Positions 59,579 to 64,000 of a stretch of DNA of 64,000 bases are shown piece by piece (within the stretch, counting starts at the first letter, position 1; each line of letters opens with the position of its first letter). The notes under the pieces were generated by a model. The model searched no databases, had not been told where the DNA came from, and saw only the letters and a list, made by a program, of their open reading frames with translations. The position numbers and the translations under genes were made by a program. This stretch comes from Sphaerisporangium corydalis (lineage in GTDB: Bacteria > Actinomycetota > Actinomycetes > Streptosporangiales > Streptosporangiaceae): contig NZ_JANZYP010000033.1 in the NCBI RefSeq assembly GCF_025506355.1, forward strand, positions 33,141-97,140, given 5' to 3'.

Positions 59579-59818
59579 TCACGCGGCCTGACCGGGGGTG
59601 GGCGCGTCGCCGGAGGACTCGCGCATCGCGCGGGCGAGGCTCGCGGGACGCATGTCCGTCCACACCTCCTCGATGTGCGCGAGGCACGCCTCCTCGGTGC
59701 CGCGCATTCCAGCCTCGGCCCAGCCGAGCGGCAGCGGCCGCCCGGCCGGCCAGATCGAGTACTGGGCCTCGCCGTTCACGACCGCGAGGAAATCGGTGAG
59801 GCTCTGCTCCTGGCTCAT
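59579..59818 (-). CDS. MbtH-like NRPS accessory protein
   Basis: A 79-residue MbtH protein. The signature FLAVVNGEAQYSIWPAG, PLPLGWAEAG and HIEEVWTDMRPASL is present, with the three conserved tryptophans. It chaperones adenylation domains and fits the NRPS ending 66 bp upstream. AAAGGA before the ATG at 59818; a GTG at 59833 is the alternative. Confidence 0.93.
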   Translation of the reverse strand: MSQEQSLTDFLAVVNGEAQYSIWPAGRPLPLGWAEAGMRGTEEACLAHIEEVWTDMRPASLARAMRESSGDAPTPGQAA

Positions 59819-59884
59819 TGGTGGTCCTTTCACGGTTCGGGTGGTCGCGGTTCGTGGTGGTGGTGTGGTGCCGGGTCGAAGGGG

Positions 59885-64000
<4,116 letters not shown>

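Noticed and set aside
59275..59799. Plus-strand frame of 174 codons across the gap before the MbtH gene
   Set aside because: It runs antisense through the MbtH gene and the hairpin terminator, has no ribosome binding site and an Arg/Pro-rich composition.

Overview
The window is chromosomal DNA of a very GC-rich actinomycete. Signs are the strong third-position GC bias, many GTG and TTG starts, four-base ATGA/GTGA stop-start overlaps, an AfsR/SARP regulator, a CGNR regulator, an F420-type PPOX protein and a SAM-IV-like riboswitch. A filamentous actinomycete, perhaps of the Streptosporangiales, fits, but nothing here fixes the genus. I see no tRNA or rRNA gene, no insertion sequence and no CRISPR array.

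Positions 1-36,700 are mostly accessory housekeeping and regulation. They hold a pair of overlapping GTPase genes (dynamin-like), a glycosyltransferase, two membrane proteins and a divergent GbsR/MarR-like regulator with a DUF998 protein. Next come a DHA2 exporter, a UBP zinc finger with a fatty-acid desaturase, and a three-gene translationally coupled GT4 / six-hairpin / GH130 operon. A LysR gene diverges from a membrane protein, and a STAS protein and a large AfsR-type regulator follow. The operon at 19,622-28,453 (three flavin-dependent monooxygenases plus an oligopeptide/nickel-type ABC transporter) follows a good promoter and a SAM-IV-like riboswitch. I therefore read it as a sulfur-scavenging operon sensed through S-adenosylmethionine. 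A two-component system, a TetR/SDR pair with a palindromic operator, a PPOX protein and a secreted DUF11 metallopeptidase behind a LacI-type palindrome complete this half.

From 36,858 to 59,202 every gene lies on the minus strand and the set looks like an uncharacterised specialised-metabolite locus. It has three ATP-grasp ligases, one fused in frame to an M20 dipeptidase. It also has two MFS exporters, an amino-acid ABC importer without an ATPase, an aldehyde dehydrogenase, a hydroxyacid-oxoacid-transhydrogenase-like alcohol dehydrogenase, a GNAT-like protein and a haem-oxygenase-like diiron oxidase. Two M29-like paralogues follow, one of which has lost the presumed metal ligands. Between them lies a 22-codon gene with an excellent ribosome binding site and a strong downstream hairpin. 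Dedicated copies of aspartate kinase and aspartate-semialdehyde dehydrogenase, a CGNR regulator with an inverted-repeat operator, a DUF2817 carboxypeptidase-like protein and an RraA-like protein complete it. The simplest reading is an aspartate-semialdehyde- or lysine-derived amino acid, oxidatively modified by the diiron enzyme and joined by ATP-grasp ligases. The small peptide may be a substrate, scaffold or regulator.

Positions 59,579-64,000 hold an MbtH protein and the C-terminal part of an NRPS: an interrupted serine-type adenylation domain carrying an FkbM methyltransferase, then PCP, C and PCP. A strong hairpin terminator separates it from the peptide locus, so it may be a neighbouring cluster or part of the same one.
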